Assembly: GCA_964647625.1 (NCBI GenBank)
Contig: CAZYHZ010000018.1
Span: 1 to 64,000, forward strand
From: DASRJG01 sp964647625
Lineage (GTDB): Bacteria > Acidobacteriota > Polarisedimenticolia > Polarisedimenticolales > DASRJG01
Reading direction: 5' to 3'
DNA length: 64,000 nucleotides
A model generated the notes under the pieces. The model worked only from the letters and a program-made list of their open reading frames with translations, was not told the DNA's origin and did not search any database. Positions within the stretch are counted from its first letter, which is position 1, and every line of letters begins with the position of its first letter. The translations under genes and the position numbers were made by a program. Shown piece by piece: positions 25,925-33,294 of this stretch.

Positions 25925-26760
25925 GCGGATGGGTGGACTACGAGGACGTCTTCGAGGGCGGAGGCTCGCGCATCACGGGGACCGTGAAGGTCCTTCGCGG
26001 CGTCCGCAGCGAGGCCCTCGGCAACAACCGCGACCTGCTCGTCTATCTGCCTCCGTCGTACGCCACCGCGAATCGCACGTATCCGACGCTCTACATGCAC
26101 GACGGTCAGAACCTCTTCGACAAGGAGACGAGCTTCGCCGGCGAGTGGCACGTGGACGAGGCGCTCGAGGCTCTGGCCGGGGAGGGGTTCGAGGCGATCG
26201 TCGTCGGCATCCCGAACATGGGAACCGCACGGCTCGCCGAGTACAGCCCGTTCCAGGATCCGCGACTCGGCGGCGGACGGGCGCCAGACTACCTCCGCTT
26301 CGTCATCGAGACCGTCAAGCCGCTGGTCGACGACGCGTTCAGGACCACCGGCGAGCGCGAGGGAACGCTGACGGTCGGCTCGTCCATGGGGGGACTGATC
26401 AGCCTGTACGCGTTCTTCGAGCGCCCCGACGTGTTCGGCGGCGTCGGCGCGGTGTCGCCGTCGGTCGGCTTCGCGGGAGGAGCGCTGCTTCCGTACCTCG
26501 AGCGCGCGCCTTTTCCCGGCGGCAAGGTCTACATCGACGTCGGCACGCTGGAGGGCCGCCCGAGACCGCGCGACGCGAAGGAATCTCAGAGTCCGCCCGG
26601 TCCGTACGTGCGCCTTGTGCGCGAGGCGCGCGACCTGCTGATCCGCAAGGGGTACAGGGACTCTCACGATCTCCGTTACGTCGAGGAGGAAGGGGCGGGC
26701 CACAACGAGGCCGCGTGGGCGGCCCGCCTGCCGAACCTTCTGAGGTTCCTGTTGAGCTAG
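25921..26760 (+). CDS. Putative esterase (Fes/esterase D-like alpha/beta hydrolase)
   Basis: 279 residues. Strand and turn pattern of the putative-esterase family: RDLLVYLPPSYATANRTYPT, LYMHDGQNLFDKETSFAGEW, then the nucleophile elbow LTVGSSMGGLISLYAF with Ser in GSSMGG (near residue 156), and a late catalytic His in EGAGHNEAAW. Cytoplasmic by sequence. Such enzymes cleave siderophore esters, carbohydrate esters or S-formylglutathione; the substrate here is not evident. Translationally coupled to the antiporter gene. Its TAG lies in the left arm of the palindrome at 26757-26919. Confidence 0.85.
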   Translation: MSGWVDYEDVFEGGGSRITGTVKVLRGVRSEALGNNRDLLVYLPPSYATANRTYPTLYMHDGQNLFDKETSFAGEWHVDEALEALAGEGFEAIVVGIPNMGTARLAEYSPFQDPRLGGGRAPDYLRFVIETVKPLVDDAFRTTGEREGTLTVGSSMGGLISLYAFFERPDVFGGVGAVSPSVGFAGGALLPYLERAPFPGGKVYIDVGTLEGRPRPRDAKESQSPPGPYVRLVREARDLLIRKGYRDSHDLRYVEEEGAGHNEAAWAARLPNLLRFLLS

Positions 26761-26919
26761 CGTCGTGCAACGAAACTCTTGTCATGCCGCGTTTGCGCTT
26801 CTCTCTCCAGCTTCAAGGCCCCAAGACGCGACTCGCGGCAGCTCTTGCGCCCATCCCCTTGAATCGGTCGTGTAGAAGCGCAAACGCGGCATGACAAGAG
26901 TTTCGTCGCACGACGCTAG
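26757..26919. repeat. 163-bp inverted-repeat element supplying stop codons to two convergent genes
   Basis: 46-bp arms (26757-26802 and 26874-26919) differ at one base and surround a 71-bp interior that is not self-complementary to the same degree. Both arms begin with CTAG: the TAG is the stop of the esterase gene on the plus strand, and on the other side the stop of the aminotransferase gene on the minus strand. No coding capacity. It has the shape of a MITE and may also act as a bidirectional terminator. Confidence 0.85.
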
Positions 26920-28061
26920 AGCGTCGCGGTGATCATTTCGAGCGTGAGGCCGAGGCCCGCCTCGAAGATCCCCGGCGGTGGAAGAAGGCTCAACACCAGG
27001 AAGCCCTCTTTCTCGAAATCGAAGAAGTAGCCCGGCTGTACGGCGACCCCGTGCTTCTCGAGGAGCGTGAGCGCTAAAGCCTCTTCGCCGATCACGCTGG
27101 GATAGCGAAGCACCACGCTCCAGCCGGCCGCAGGAGGTAGAACTGCGACACCGGGCACGCGCCCTCCCATCAGTCGCGCGGTCGCCAGGTTCTCGCGGCA
27201 GCGCGCGCGGATGGCCTCCTGCACGGGGGCGGAGCGCGCGAGGATCTCCGGAAGCGCGTCCTGGATCGGTGTCCCGACCGACAGGTAGTTGTCCGCGATG
27301 AAGGTCAACCCGGAGAGGGCGCGATCGACGTCGCCTTCGGGGCCGTTGACGACGATCCACGACAGCTTGAGCTGCGGGAGGCCGCGGCTCTTCGACAACC
27401 CCGAGAGCGTGAACGTCAGGCCGGATCGGCGTGACGCGAAAGTTCGGGCCGGCGCCTGGTCGGACAGAGGGTAGTCGAGGAAGACTTCGTCGACGATCAG
27501 CGGCCGCTCGCCGGCCCCGTCGCGACGCGCCAGCGTCTCGATCCCCTCGGGCGACATCCAGGATCCGGTCGGATTGTTGGGATGGACGACGATCGCGGCG
27601 CGCGCGTGCGCGGCGGAGCCCGTCTCGAGCGGCCGAGGCTGCCAGTCGTGGGCGGGGTCGAGATGATAAGGGAGCGCTCGCAGGCCATCCAGCGCAGCGA
27701 GGTGCTCGAAGAGTGGATAGGAGGGCACGGGGACGAGCACGCTCTCGCCGGGCGGGCATAGCAGCTTGAAGAGAAAGCTGTAGGCCTCGCTCGACGAGGC
27801 GGCCAGGACCACGCGGTCCGGATCGACGGTGACGCCGTGAGCCTCGTATTCCGCCGCGATCGCCTCCCGCGCGCTGCGAAGCCCTTGCGCATCAGGCCTG
27901 TAGATCAGCGCCGCCGGATCTCGCAGCGGATCGAGCAGCCCGCGCGGGTAGGGGAGGTCGCACACGGTGGGATTGCCGACCGTCAGGTCGTACGGGATCT
28001 CACCCCGCGAGACGCGCGCCCGCGCGAGCGGCGTCGGCGTCAAATCGTCCGGATAGCGCAC
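26916..28061 (-). CDS. PLP-dependent class I/II aminotransferase
   Basis: 381 residues. Fold type I aminotransferase: YDLTVGNPTVCDLPYP at the N terminus, SSSEAYSFLFKLLCPPGESV (PLP phosphate loop), HPNNPTGSWMSPEGIETL (the conserved Asn of the NPTG motif), VDEVFLDYP (Asp to the pyridine nitrogen) and TFTLSGLSKSRGLPQLKLSW with the Schiff-base lysine in SKSRG. Substrate unknown; alanine/aspartate-like. The GTG at 28061 is the only plausible start and directly abuts a GGGGACAGTCCCC repeat arm, so its ribosome-binding region lies in repeat sequence. Its stop lies in the 26757-26919 palindrome. Confidence 0.87.
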   Translation of the reverse strand: MRYPDDLTPTPLARARVSRGEIPYDLTVGNPTVCDLPYPRGLLDPLRDPAALIYRPDAQGLRSAREAIAAEYEAHGVTVDPDRVVLAASSSEAYSFLFKLLCPPGESVLVPVPSYPLFEHLAALDGLRALPYHLDPAHDWQPRPLETGSAAHARAAIVVHPNNPTGSWMSPEGIETLARRDGAGERPLIVDEVFLDYPLSDQAPARTFASRRSGLTFTLSGLSKSRGLPQLKLSWIVVNGPEGDVDRALSGLTFIADNYLSVGTPIQDALPEILARSAPVQEAIRARCRENLATARLMGGRVPGVAVLPPAAGWSVVLRYPSVIGEEALALTLLEKHGVAVQPGYFFDFEKEGFLVLSLLPPPGIFEAGLGLTLEMITATL

Positions 28062-28063
28062 GA

Positions 28064-28084
28064 GGGGACAGTCCCCTTTTTCTT
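28064..28084. repeat. Solo arm of the GGGGACAGTCCCC element
   Basis: GGGGACAGTCCCC followed by TTTTTCTT, identical to the arm core in dnaE2 and after gluQ, but without the matching second arm. It begins 2 bp upstream of the GTG start of the aminotransferase gene and 51 bp upstream of the divergent GNAT gene. Confidence 0.8.
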
Positions 28085-28135
28085 GAAAATACGCAAGCGG
28101 TGCTACGATCGGAGCGGATTCCCCAGGCGACGCCG

Positions 28136-28603
28136 ATGCAAACGCAGATCATGCTCCGCGAAGTCATCGACTCCGACCTTCCTCACTTTTTCGATTTCCA
28201 GCGCGATCCCGAAGGGGTGAGGCTCGCTGCCGTCCAGTCGCGGGACTCCGAGGCCTTTGCCATCCACTGGCGGAAGATCCTGGCGGACCCGGCCACCGTG
28301 CTCCGCACGATCGTCCACGAGGGCGAGGTCGTCGGGCATCTCGTGAGCTTCGACATCACGGGGCATCGGGAGGTCGGTTACTGGATCGGAAGGGCGTACT
28401 GGGGGCGCGGCGTGGCGTCCCGCGCCCTGGCCGACTTCCTGACGGTCGAGACACGCCGCCCGCTCTATGGGCACGTCGCCAAGCACAATGTGGCCTCACG
28501 GCGCGTCCTCGAAAAATGCGGCTTCACGCTCGAAGGCGAGGACCCGGACTTCGCTCGCGCCGGCGGCGCGGCGATCGGAGGCTACGTCTTCAAGCTCGGG
28601 TGA
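28136..28603 (+). CDS. GNAT acetyltransferase (RimJ/RimL-like)
   Basis: 155 residues. N-terminal MLREVIDSDLPHFFDFQRDP, then VGHLVSFDITGHREVGYWIG, the acetyl-CoA loop RAYWGRGVASRALADFL (residues about 87-103), and HVAKHNVASRRVLEKCGFTL, the usual Asn-Ser-R-V-LEK-GF ending. The type acetylates amino groups of small molecules or protein N-termini; substrate unknown. ATG at 28136 is preferred over an ATG 36 bp upstream because it directly precedes the domain; neither has a strong ribosome-binding site. Confidence 0.83.
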   Translation: MQTQIMLREVIDSDLPHFFDFQRDPEGVRLAAVQSRDSEAFAIHWRKILADPATVLRTIVHEGEVVGHLVSFDITGHREVGYWIGRAYWGRGVASRALADFLTVETRRPLYGHVAKHNVASRRVLEKCGFTLEGEDPDFARAGGAAIGGYVFKLG

Positions 28604-28610
28604 CGCGGCT

Positions 28611-29402
28611 TCAACGCTCTTTCGACACCGGCACGACGGCCGCGAGCAGCGGAAGCGGCGCATCTCCCGCGTAGAGGACGCGCTCCAGGAACAATCCCGA
28701 CGGCGGCGCCGTGAACGGGGCCGTCGCCTCCGGCCGGCCTCCCGACCGCACGAGACTCGTGAACTCGGTCTCGGACATCTCGCCGCTGCCCACCCGGACG
28801 AGGGTTCCGACGACCCGGCGCACCATCTTCCACAGGAAATGCGATGCTGCGAGACGGACCAGGATCAGCGCACCGTCTTCCACGACCTCGGCGCGCTCGA
28901 CCTTGACCCGCGTCGAGGGCTGATCCTGCGGCCGCTCGCAAAACACGGCGAAATCGTGATGGCCCGGAAGGACCGAAGCCGCACCCGCGATCTTCGCGAC
29001 GTCGAGCGGCCGCTTGATCCACCAGACGCTGCGCTTGGCGAGCGCGGTGCGCCGCGTCGAGAGCTGATAAACGTACGAGCGGAGGACCGCGTCGTGCCGC
29101 GAGTGGAAGCGCTCCGGCGCCGCTCGCAGGCCGAGCACGTGAATGTCGTGCGGCAGGGCGTCGTTGACGGCGAGCCGGAACCGCCGGGGATCGACCGCCT
29201 CGCGAAGGCGCAGGTGCGCGACCTGATGAGCCGCGTGCACGCCGGCGTCGGTTCGGCCCGCGCCCCCGATCTCGACGATGTCCGCCCCGGCGGCGAGGAT
29301 CGCACGCCGCAGCTCGCCGGTCACGGAGCGGGCGTTCTGCTGCTCCTGCCAGCCGCGATACCGGGTCCCTTCGTATTCGAGATCGAGGCGATAGGTCGGC
29401 AC
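28611..29402 (-). CDS. truA: tRNA pseudouridine(38-40) synthase
   Basis: 263 residues, typical TruA length. Start MPTYRLDLEYEGTRYRGWQ; the catalytic aspartate lies in GGAGRTDAGVHAAHQVAHL (near residue 52); later motifs include RSYVYQLSTRR, HHDFAVFCERP and HFLWKMVRRVVGTLVRVG. It converts uridine to pseudouridine in the anticodon arm of tRNAs. It is followed on the same strand's upstream side by the DUF547 gene (7-bp gap), so it is the last gene of a string starting near 31511. Confidence 0.95.
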   Translation of the reverse strand: MPTYRLDLEYEGTRYRGWQEQQNARSVTGELRRAILAAGADIVEIGGAGRTDAGVHAAHQVAHLRLREAVDPRRFRLAVNDALPHDIHVLGLRAAPERFHSRHDAVLRSYVYQLSTRRTALAKRSVWWIKRPLDVAKIAGAASVLPGHHDFAVFCERPQDQPSTRVKVERAEVVEDGALILVRLAASHFLWKMVRRVVGTLVRVGSGEMSETEFTSLVRSGGRPEATAPFTAPPSGLFLERVLYAGDAPLPLLAAVVPVSKER

Positions 29403-29409
29403 GATCGGG

Positions 29410-30198
29410 TCACTTCGCCCCGTTCAGGCCCCAGTCGTATTCCGCGAACTCGAGCTTGACCTTGTCGGAGGTCGACGCCTCCGCGGCGTCCGCCGGCCCG
29501 TACTTTCCGATGAACGCCGCGGCGCCGCCAACGGCTTTGAAGTCGTCCGCGTACCAATCGAAGATCTTCGGCGCCACGAACGTGACGTGCCCGCCCTCGC
29601 GCCGGATCTCCACGACTCGCGGTGCCGCGAGGAACGCCCGGCAGGCGTCGTCGAGCTGGGAGTCGAGCGCCGCCGCGGCGAAGGGCGTCAGGTGCAACGG
29701 CGGGCAGGATCGAGCCCCGCAATTGAGCGCGCAGTGCACACGCGGATCTTTGGACTCTTCGCGGATGCGCTTTTCGAGGTCGTTCAGGCTCAGCACCCTT
29801 CCATTGAGGTTGATCGTCCCGCGACTGAAGATCTCCGCGGAGTTGGCCTTCTTCGACAGGTCCTTGATCGACGAGCGCGGGTTGGAGTACAGGATCATCT
29901 CGAGAACCTTCGAGTTGTAGAGATTGATCAGGACGGCTTCGCGCTCGGCGGGCGACAGCGATTCGACGTCGGTGCTGCGGTAGTTCATGACGACCTCGGA
30001 GATCGCCTTGAGGTCGGCGCCGGACGAGCGCCAGGCCTCGTATTTCACACCGCGAGTCGTGGCGTACTGCCCGAGCAAGCCTTCGTAGGTGCGCGTGGCG
30101 CTCTCCACGTCGGCGCAAACCGGAGCGACGAGTGCCGCGAGGAGGAGCACGAGAGCGATGCGCGGGACGAGCGGTGTGCGGCGGAAACCGTCATTCAT
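29410..30198 (-). CDS. Exported DUF547-domain protein
   Basis: 262 residues. Signal peptide (RIALVLLLAALVAPVCA after a short basic start). DUF547 features: YEAWRSSGADLKAISEVVMN, REAVLINLYNSKVLEMILYS, FSRGTINLNGRVLSLNDLEK, DPRVHCALNCGARSCPPL (the conserved HCALNCG segment with nearby cysteines) and IFDWYADDF. The family has a cysteine/histidine arrangement like transglutaminase-fold proteins, but its activity is unproven. Its start overlaps the end of the channel-like gene by 8 bp. Confidence 0.85.
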   Translation of the reverse strand: MNDGFRRTPLVPRIALVLLLAALVAPVCADVESATRTYEGLLGQYATTRGVKYEAWRSSGADLKAISEVVMNYRSTDVESLSPAEREAVLINLYNSKVLEMILYSNPRSSIKDLSKKANSAEIFSRGTINLNGRVLSLNDLEKRIREESKDPRVHCALNCGARSCPPLHLTPFAAAALDSQLDDACRAFLAAPRVVEIRREGGHVTFVAPKIFDWYADDFKAVGGAAAFIGKYGPADAAEASTSDKVKLEFAEYDWGLNGAK

Positions 30199-30541
30199 CG
30201 TCGGCCTCGAGATGGAAACGATGGAGGAACCGATGCACGATCGGCCCGAACATCACGCCCGCGATCACGAGGACCGCGAGCCCGCTGTAGAGCGCGTAGA
30301 TGCCGGCGAACAGCTTCCCCGCGGTCGTCACCGGCTGGAGCAGCGGCCCCATGCCGGACAGGATCATCGACGCGTTCAGGAACGAGTCGAGCCAATTGAG
30401 CCCTTCCGTGCGGTGATAGCCCGTCATGCCGGCGGCGAGCGAGATCCCGATGATCGCAAACGCCGCCGCGAAGCTCGCCGCGAGGCGCCTGAGGAAGACG
30501 GCCCGCGGCGCCAGCGGTTCGGTGTGTGTCTCCAAGTCCAC
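30191..30541 (-). CDS. Small two-TM ion-channel-like protein with non-canonical filter
   Basis: About 116 residues from a GTG at 30541 with GAGGAGG upstream; a CTG overlapping the previous stop is another possible start. Two hydrophobic segments (SFAAAFAIIGISLAAGMTGY and LFAGIYALYSGLAVLVIAGV) flank a pore-like loop, LDSFLNASMILSGMGPLLQ, followed by PVTTAGKLFAGIYAL. The latter closely parallels the TTAGKLF stretch after the selectivity filter of two-TM potassium channels, but the filter position reads ILSGMGP instead of TVGYGD. No regulatory domain. It may be a channel of different selectivity or a structural relative. Overlaps the DUF547 gene by 8 bp. Confidence 0.65.
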   Translation of the reverse strand: MDLETHTEPLAPRAVFLRRLAASFAAAFAIIGISLAAGMTGYHRTEGLNWLDSFLNASMILSGMGPLLQPVTTAGKLFAGIYALYSGLAVLVIAGVMFGPIVHRFLHRFHLEADDE

Positions 30542-30564
30542 CTCGGCCGGGGCCTCCTCGCCCG

Positions 30565-31068
30565 TCAGCGTGCGAACGGATGCTCGCGACGCATCCTGGC
30601 GATCACCGCGATCGGAAACAAGAGCCAGGGAAGGTTCGCGGCGACCACCAGGCCCGGAGACGGCGTCGGCGTCGCGCCGCGAAGCTCCTCGAAGAGTATG
30701 ACGGTGACGATCGCCATCATCATCCCCGCCCAGACGAAGCACGGAATCCGGATCCAGCTCCTCCCGCGCCAGAATGCCACGATCGCGGCGAGGTAGAACG
30801 GGCCGAAGACGAGGGAGTCGATCCAGATCGTCGCGCGGTACCACGTCGCGCGCGCCCAGACGACCGGATCGAACGAGCGGGCCCACCAATGGATCGCATC
30901 GACCGCGAAGCGCGGCGGCCATGCGGGGTACGCAAAGTGGGCCGGATCGGGGATGACGATCTGCTCGATGTCGATCATGTAGGTGATGAACGCGAAGTTG
31001 ATCGCCCAGAAAGCGAGAAAGACGCCGTCGTACGGCCGCCGCGACAGGGGCACGGCCGCGTCGGTCAC
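30565..31068 (-). CDS. EXPERA/emopamil-binding-like membrane protein
   Basis: 167 residues with four predicted membrane helices: GVFLAFWAINFAFITYMIDI, a second around WYRATIWIDSLVFGPFYLAA, IRIPCFVWAGMMMAIVTVIL and PGLVVAANLPWLLFPIAVIA. The spacing and the acidic/aromatic residues (MIDIEQIVIPDP, DSLVFGPFY) are reminiscent of EXPERA-domain proteins (emopamil-binding and TMEM97-like), usually linked to sterol or lipid binding. The assignment is tentative. The GTG at 31068 follows GGAGAG and overlaps the stop of the upstream GNAT gene (GTGA). Confidence 0.6.
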   Translation of the reverse strand: MTDAAVPLSRRPYDGVFLAFWAINFAFITYMIDIEQIVIPDPAHFAYPAWPPRFAVDAIHWWARSFDPVVWARATWYRATIWIDSLVFGPFYLAAIVAFWRGRSWIRIPCFVWAGMMMAIVTVILFEELRGATPTPSPGLVVAANLPWLLFPIAVIARMRREHPFAR

Positions 31069-31511
31069 GACGTCTCTCCGAGATCCCGGATCATGACGGT
31101 GTGCCAGCCGCTCGGCTCGAGCAAGAACGGCTCGCCGGCGCTGACGAAGCCCGCCTTCTCGTAGAAGCCTCGCGCGCTCACGCGGGCATTGCACCACATC
31201 CATCGGGCGCCATGCTGCGAAGCGGCGCGGACGCCGGCCTCGACCAGCGCCCGGCCGGCACCGGATCCGCGTCGCTGCGGAAGCGTCGCCATTCCCCGCA
31301 GCCGCCATGACGGGGCGTTCGGGCGCAGGGGACACTCCTCGGGGAAGAACGTCGCCACGCCGGCGAGGTCGGCGCCTTCGAACGCGCCGAAATGATGCGT
31401 GTCCGGGTGTTCGTCGAAGTCGAAGATCGTGCTCTCCGGCGGCAGCCCGGCTCGGAGGACGGGATGGCGCACCGAGCGAGCTTGCTCCACCGTGATGCGC
31501 CGGACGTCCAT
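31065..31511 (-). CDS. GNAT acetyltransferase
   Basis: 148 residues. MDVRRITVEQARSVRHPVLR and FDFDEHPDTHHFGAFEGADL at the N terminus, then LRGMATLPQRRGSGAGRALVEA with the acetyl-CoA loop (RRGSGAG near residues 80-86), WMWCNARVSARGFYEKAGF and a C-terminal strand. This resembles the ElaA/YjcF-like GNATs. Substrate unknown. Overlaps the EXPERA-like gene by 4 bp and lies 35 bp downstream of the OsmC gene. Confidence 0.8.
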   Translation of the reverse strand: MDVRRITVEQARSVRHPVLRAGLPPESTIFDFDEHPDTHHFGAFEGADLAGVATFFPEECPLRPNAPSWRLRGMATLPQRRGSGAGRALVEAGVRAASQHGARWMWCNARVSARGFYEKAGFVSAGEPFLLEPSGWHTVMIRDLGETS

Positions 31512-31546
31512 GAGCCGGACGATCTTGGCCGACCGGCCCTCCGCTC

Positions 31547-31972
31547 TCAGCGCTCGAGCTTGGCGTCGAGCGTGATCGGCACGCGCAGCGCCCTCGAGAC
31601 GGGACAGCCTTCCTTCGCGGCATTGGTGGCGGAGCGGAATGCGTCCTCGCTGCCTCCGGTCGCCTTGACGAGCGTGTTCAGGTGCACTCCCGTGATCGAG
31701 AAGCCGCTGTCGCCTTTTTCGAGGCTGACGGTCGCCGTCGTCTTGATGCGCTCCGGCTGCATCCCCGCGTTGCCGAGCTGCGCCGAGAGCGCCATCGAGA
31801 AGCACCCCGCGTGCGCGGCGGCGATCAGCTCTTCGGGATTCGTGCCGGGGCTGTTTTCGAAACGCGTGCTGAACGAGTATTGAGCTTCCACGAGAACGCG
31901 GCTGTCGGTCGAGAGCACCCCGCGGCCGTCTTTGAGGCCGCCCGTCCACACCGCTGACGCCGATCGCTTCAT
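31547..31972 (-). CDS. OsmC-family hydroperoxide reductase
   Basis: 141 residues, standard OsmC length. Both redox cysteines are visible: AAAHAGCFSMALSAQLG (about residue 57) and AAKEGCPVSRALRVPI (about residue 123), as is the family opening ASAVWTGGLKDGRGVLSTDS and the dimer-contacting FENSPGTNPEELIAAAH. It reduces organic hydroperoxides with dihydrolipoamide or thiol donors in the cytoplasm. ATG at 31972 follows a perfect GGAGGTGATC ribosome-binding site, suggesting strong translation. Confidence 0.93.
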   Translation of the reverse strand: MKRSASAVWTGGLKDGRGVLSTDSRVLVEAQYSFSTRFENSPGTNPEELIAAAHAGCFSMALSAQLGNAGMQPERIKTTATVSLEKGDSGFSITGVHLNTLVKATGGSEDAFRSATNAAKEGCPVSRALRVPITLDAKLER

Positions 31973-31997
31973 CAGATCACCTCCGGGAATTCGTTCA

Positions 31998-32642
31998 TCA
32001 TACCCCGCGCCGACCGTCTTCGCCCCGGCCGAGAAACGGGTACTCGATGTACCGCGCGGTTTCGTCCGCCACCGCTTGGCCGCAATACGCGGCGACCACC
32101 GCGAACGCCATGTCGATTCCGGCCGCGACCCCCGCCGACGTCGTAACGACGTCGTGGACCACGCGCCGGTCGCCCTCGACGGTGATCGATCCGTCCATGG
32201 CGCCCAGATTTTCGAGCGCGCTCCAGTGGGTCGTCGCGCGCCGGCCCGCAAGCAGCCCCACCTTCGCGAGCAAGAGCGCACCCGTGCACACCGACGTGAC
32301 GCGTTCTGCGGACGCCGCCGCGCGCGTCAGCCACTCGAGGGTCGGTGCGTCTTCGAGCAGCGGGCGCGTGCCGAAGCCGCCGGGCACGACGAGGATGTCG
32401 ATCGGCGGAGCGCTCGAGACATCGTGGTCGGGGACGACACGGAGGCCCCCGACGGCGACGATCGGACCCGGCCGCGGCGAGACGGTGAAGACGTCGAAGG
32501 GCGCGGACTCGTCCGACCGGCGCGAGGCCGTGCCGGGAACGAGGCGCGTCCTCGAGAAGACCTCGAAGGGCCCCGCGAAATCGAGCACCTCGACGTCGTC
32601 GAACACGAGAATGCCGACGGACCGTTTCCTCTCATGCGTCAT
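31998..32642 (-). CDS. DJ-1/PfpI-family protein (isonitrile hydratase-like)
   Basis: 214 residues from the ATG at 32642. The class I amidotransferase-like fold: SVGILVFDDVEVLDFAGPFE (with the acidic residue before the nucleophile), DILVVPGGFGTRPLLEDAP, and the nucleophile elbow VTSVCTGALLLAKVGLLAGR with Cys in SVCTGA, then ATTHWSALENL. This arrangement matches DJ-1/PfpI members such as cyclohexyl-isocyanide hydratase and AraC-linked GATase1 domains, here without a DNA-binding domain. Function not determined. It ends 25 bp before osmC starts, on the same strand. Confidence 0.83.
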   Translation of the reverse strand: MTHERKRSVGILVFDDVEVLDFAGPFEVFSRTRLVPGTASRRSDESAPFDVFTVSPRPGPIVAVGGLRVVPDHDVSSAPPIDILVVPGGFGTRPLLEDAPTLEWLTRAAASAERVTSVCTGALLLAKVGLLAGRRATTHWSALENLGAMDGSITVEGDRRVVHDVVTTSAGVAAGIDMAFAVVAAYCGQAVADETARYIEYPFLGRGEDGRRGV

Positions 32643-32688
32643 GGGGGGCGCGATGCTAGCACCGTCCTGCACGGACTAGAATCCCGTG

Positions 32689-33294
32689 ATGGACCTGCCG
32701 CCGTTCGATCCGCAGCCGGTCGTCCTGCAAGGGGCTCACGCGCGCCTCGAGCCTCTGGCACCGTCCCATGCGTCGGACCTGTTCGACGCCGGCGGCGACG
32801 ACGCGACCTGGGCGTACATGCCTCGAAGCGCCCTGCGATCGATCGGCGATGCGGAGTCGATGATCCGCGAAGCCGTCGCCGCGACCGATGCCGGAGACGA
32901 GGTCGCTTTCGCGATCGTCGCGCTGCCGTCCGGGGCCGCGGTCGGCTCGACGCGCTACCTCGACGTTCAACGGGCTCACCGCGCGCTCGAGATCGGCTGG
33001 ACGTGGGTCGGCGCGCCGTGGCGGAGGACGCCGATCAACACCGAGTGCAAGCTGCTCCTCCTGCGTCACGCGTTCGAGACCCTGGGGGCGCACCGCGTGA
33101 CGCTCAAGACCGACGCGCGCAACGAGCGGTCCCGGCGGGCGATCGAGCGGCTGGGAGCGGTGAAGGAAGGGACGCTGCGGCGCCATCGCATCTGTCCGGA
33201 CGGCTTCGTCCGGGACACCGTCTATTACGGGATCCTCGACCGCGATTGGCCGGCCGTGAAGGACGGCCTCCTGGCGATGCTGGCCCCGCGATGA
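32689..33294 (+). CDS. GNAT acetyltransferase, RimJ/RimL type
   Basis: 201 residues. LQGAHARLEPLAPSHASDLF, then VGSTRYLDVQRAHRALEIGW, TWVGAPWRRTPINTECKLLL (the acetyl-CoA loop of this subtype, where the usual RGxG is replaced by WRRTPINTE), GAHRVTLKTDARNERSRRAI and GAVKEGTLRRHRICPDGFVR. The last segment is a hallmark of the RimJ/RimL group that modifies N-termini or small molecules. Its TGA overlaps the ATG of the TMTC-like gene. Confidence 0.83.
   Translation: MDLPPFDPQPVVLQGAHARLEPLAPSHASDLFDAGGDDATWAYMPRSALRSIGDAESMIREAVAATDAGDEVAFAIVALPSGAAVGSTRYLDVQRAHRALEIGWTWVGAPWRRTPINTECKLLLLRHAFETLGAHRVTLKTDARNERSRRAIERLGAVKEGTLRRHRICPDGFVRDTVYYGILDRDWPAVKDGLLAMLAPR

Noticed and set aside
31932..33290. 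N-terminal extension making the TMTC-like protein over 1000 residues
   Set aside because: The extension is antisense to OsmC/DJ-1 and overlaps the GNAT gene; the ATG overlapping the GNAT stop at 33291 starts the first membrane helix.
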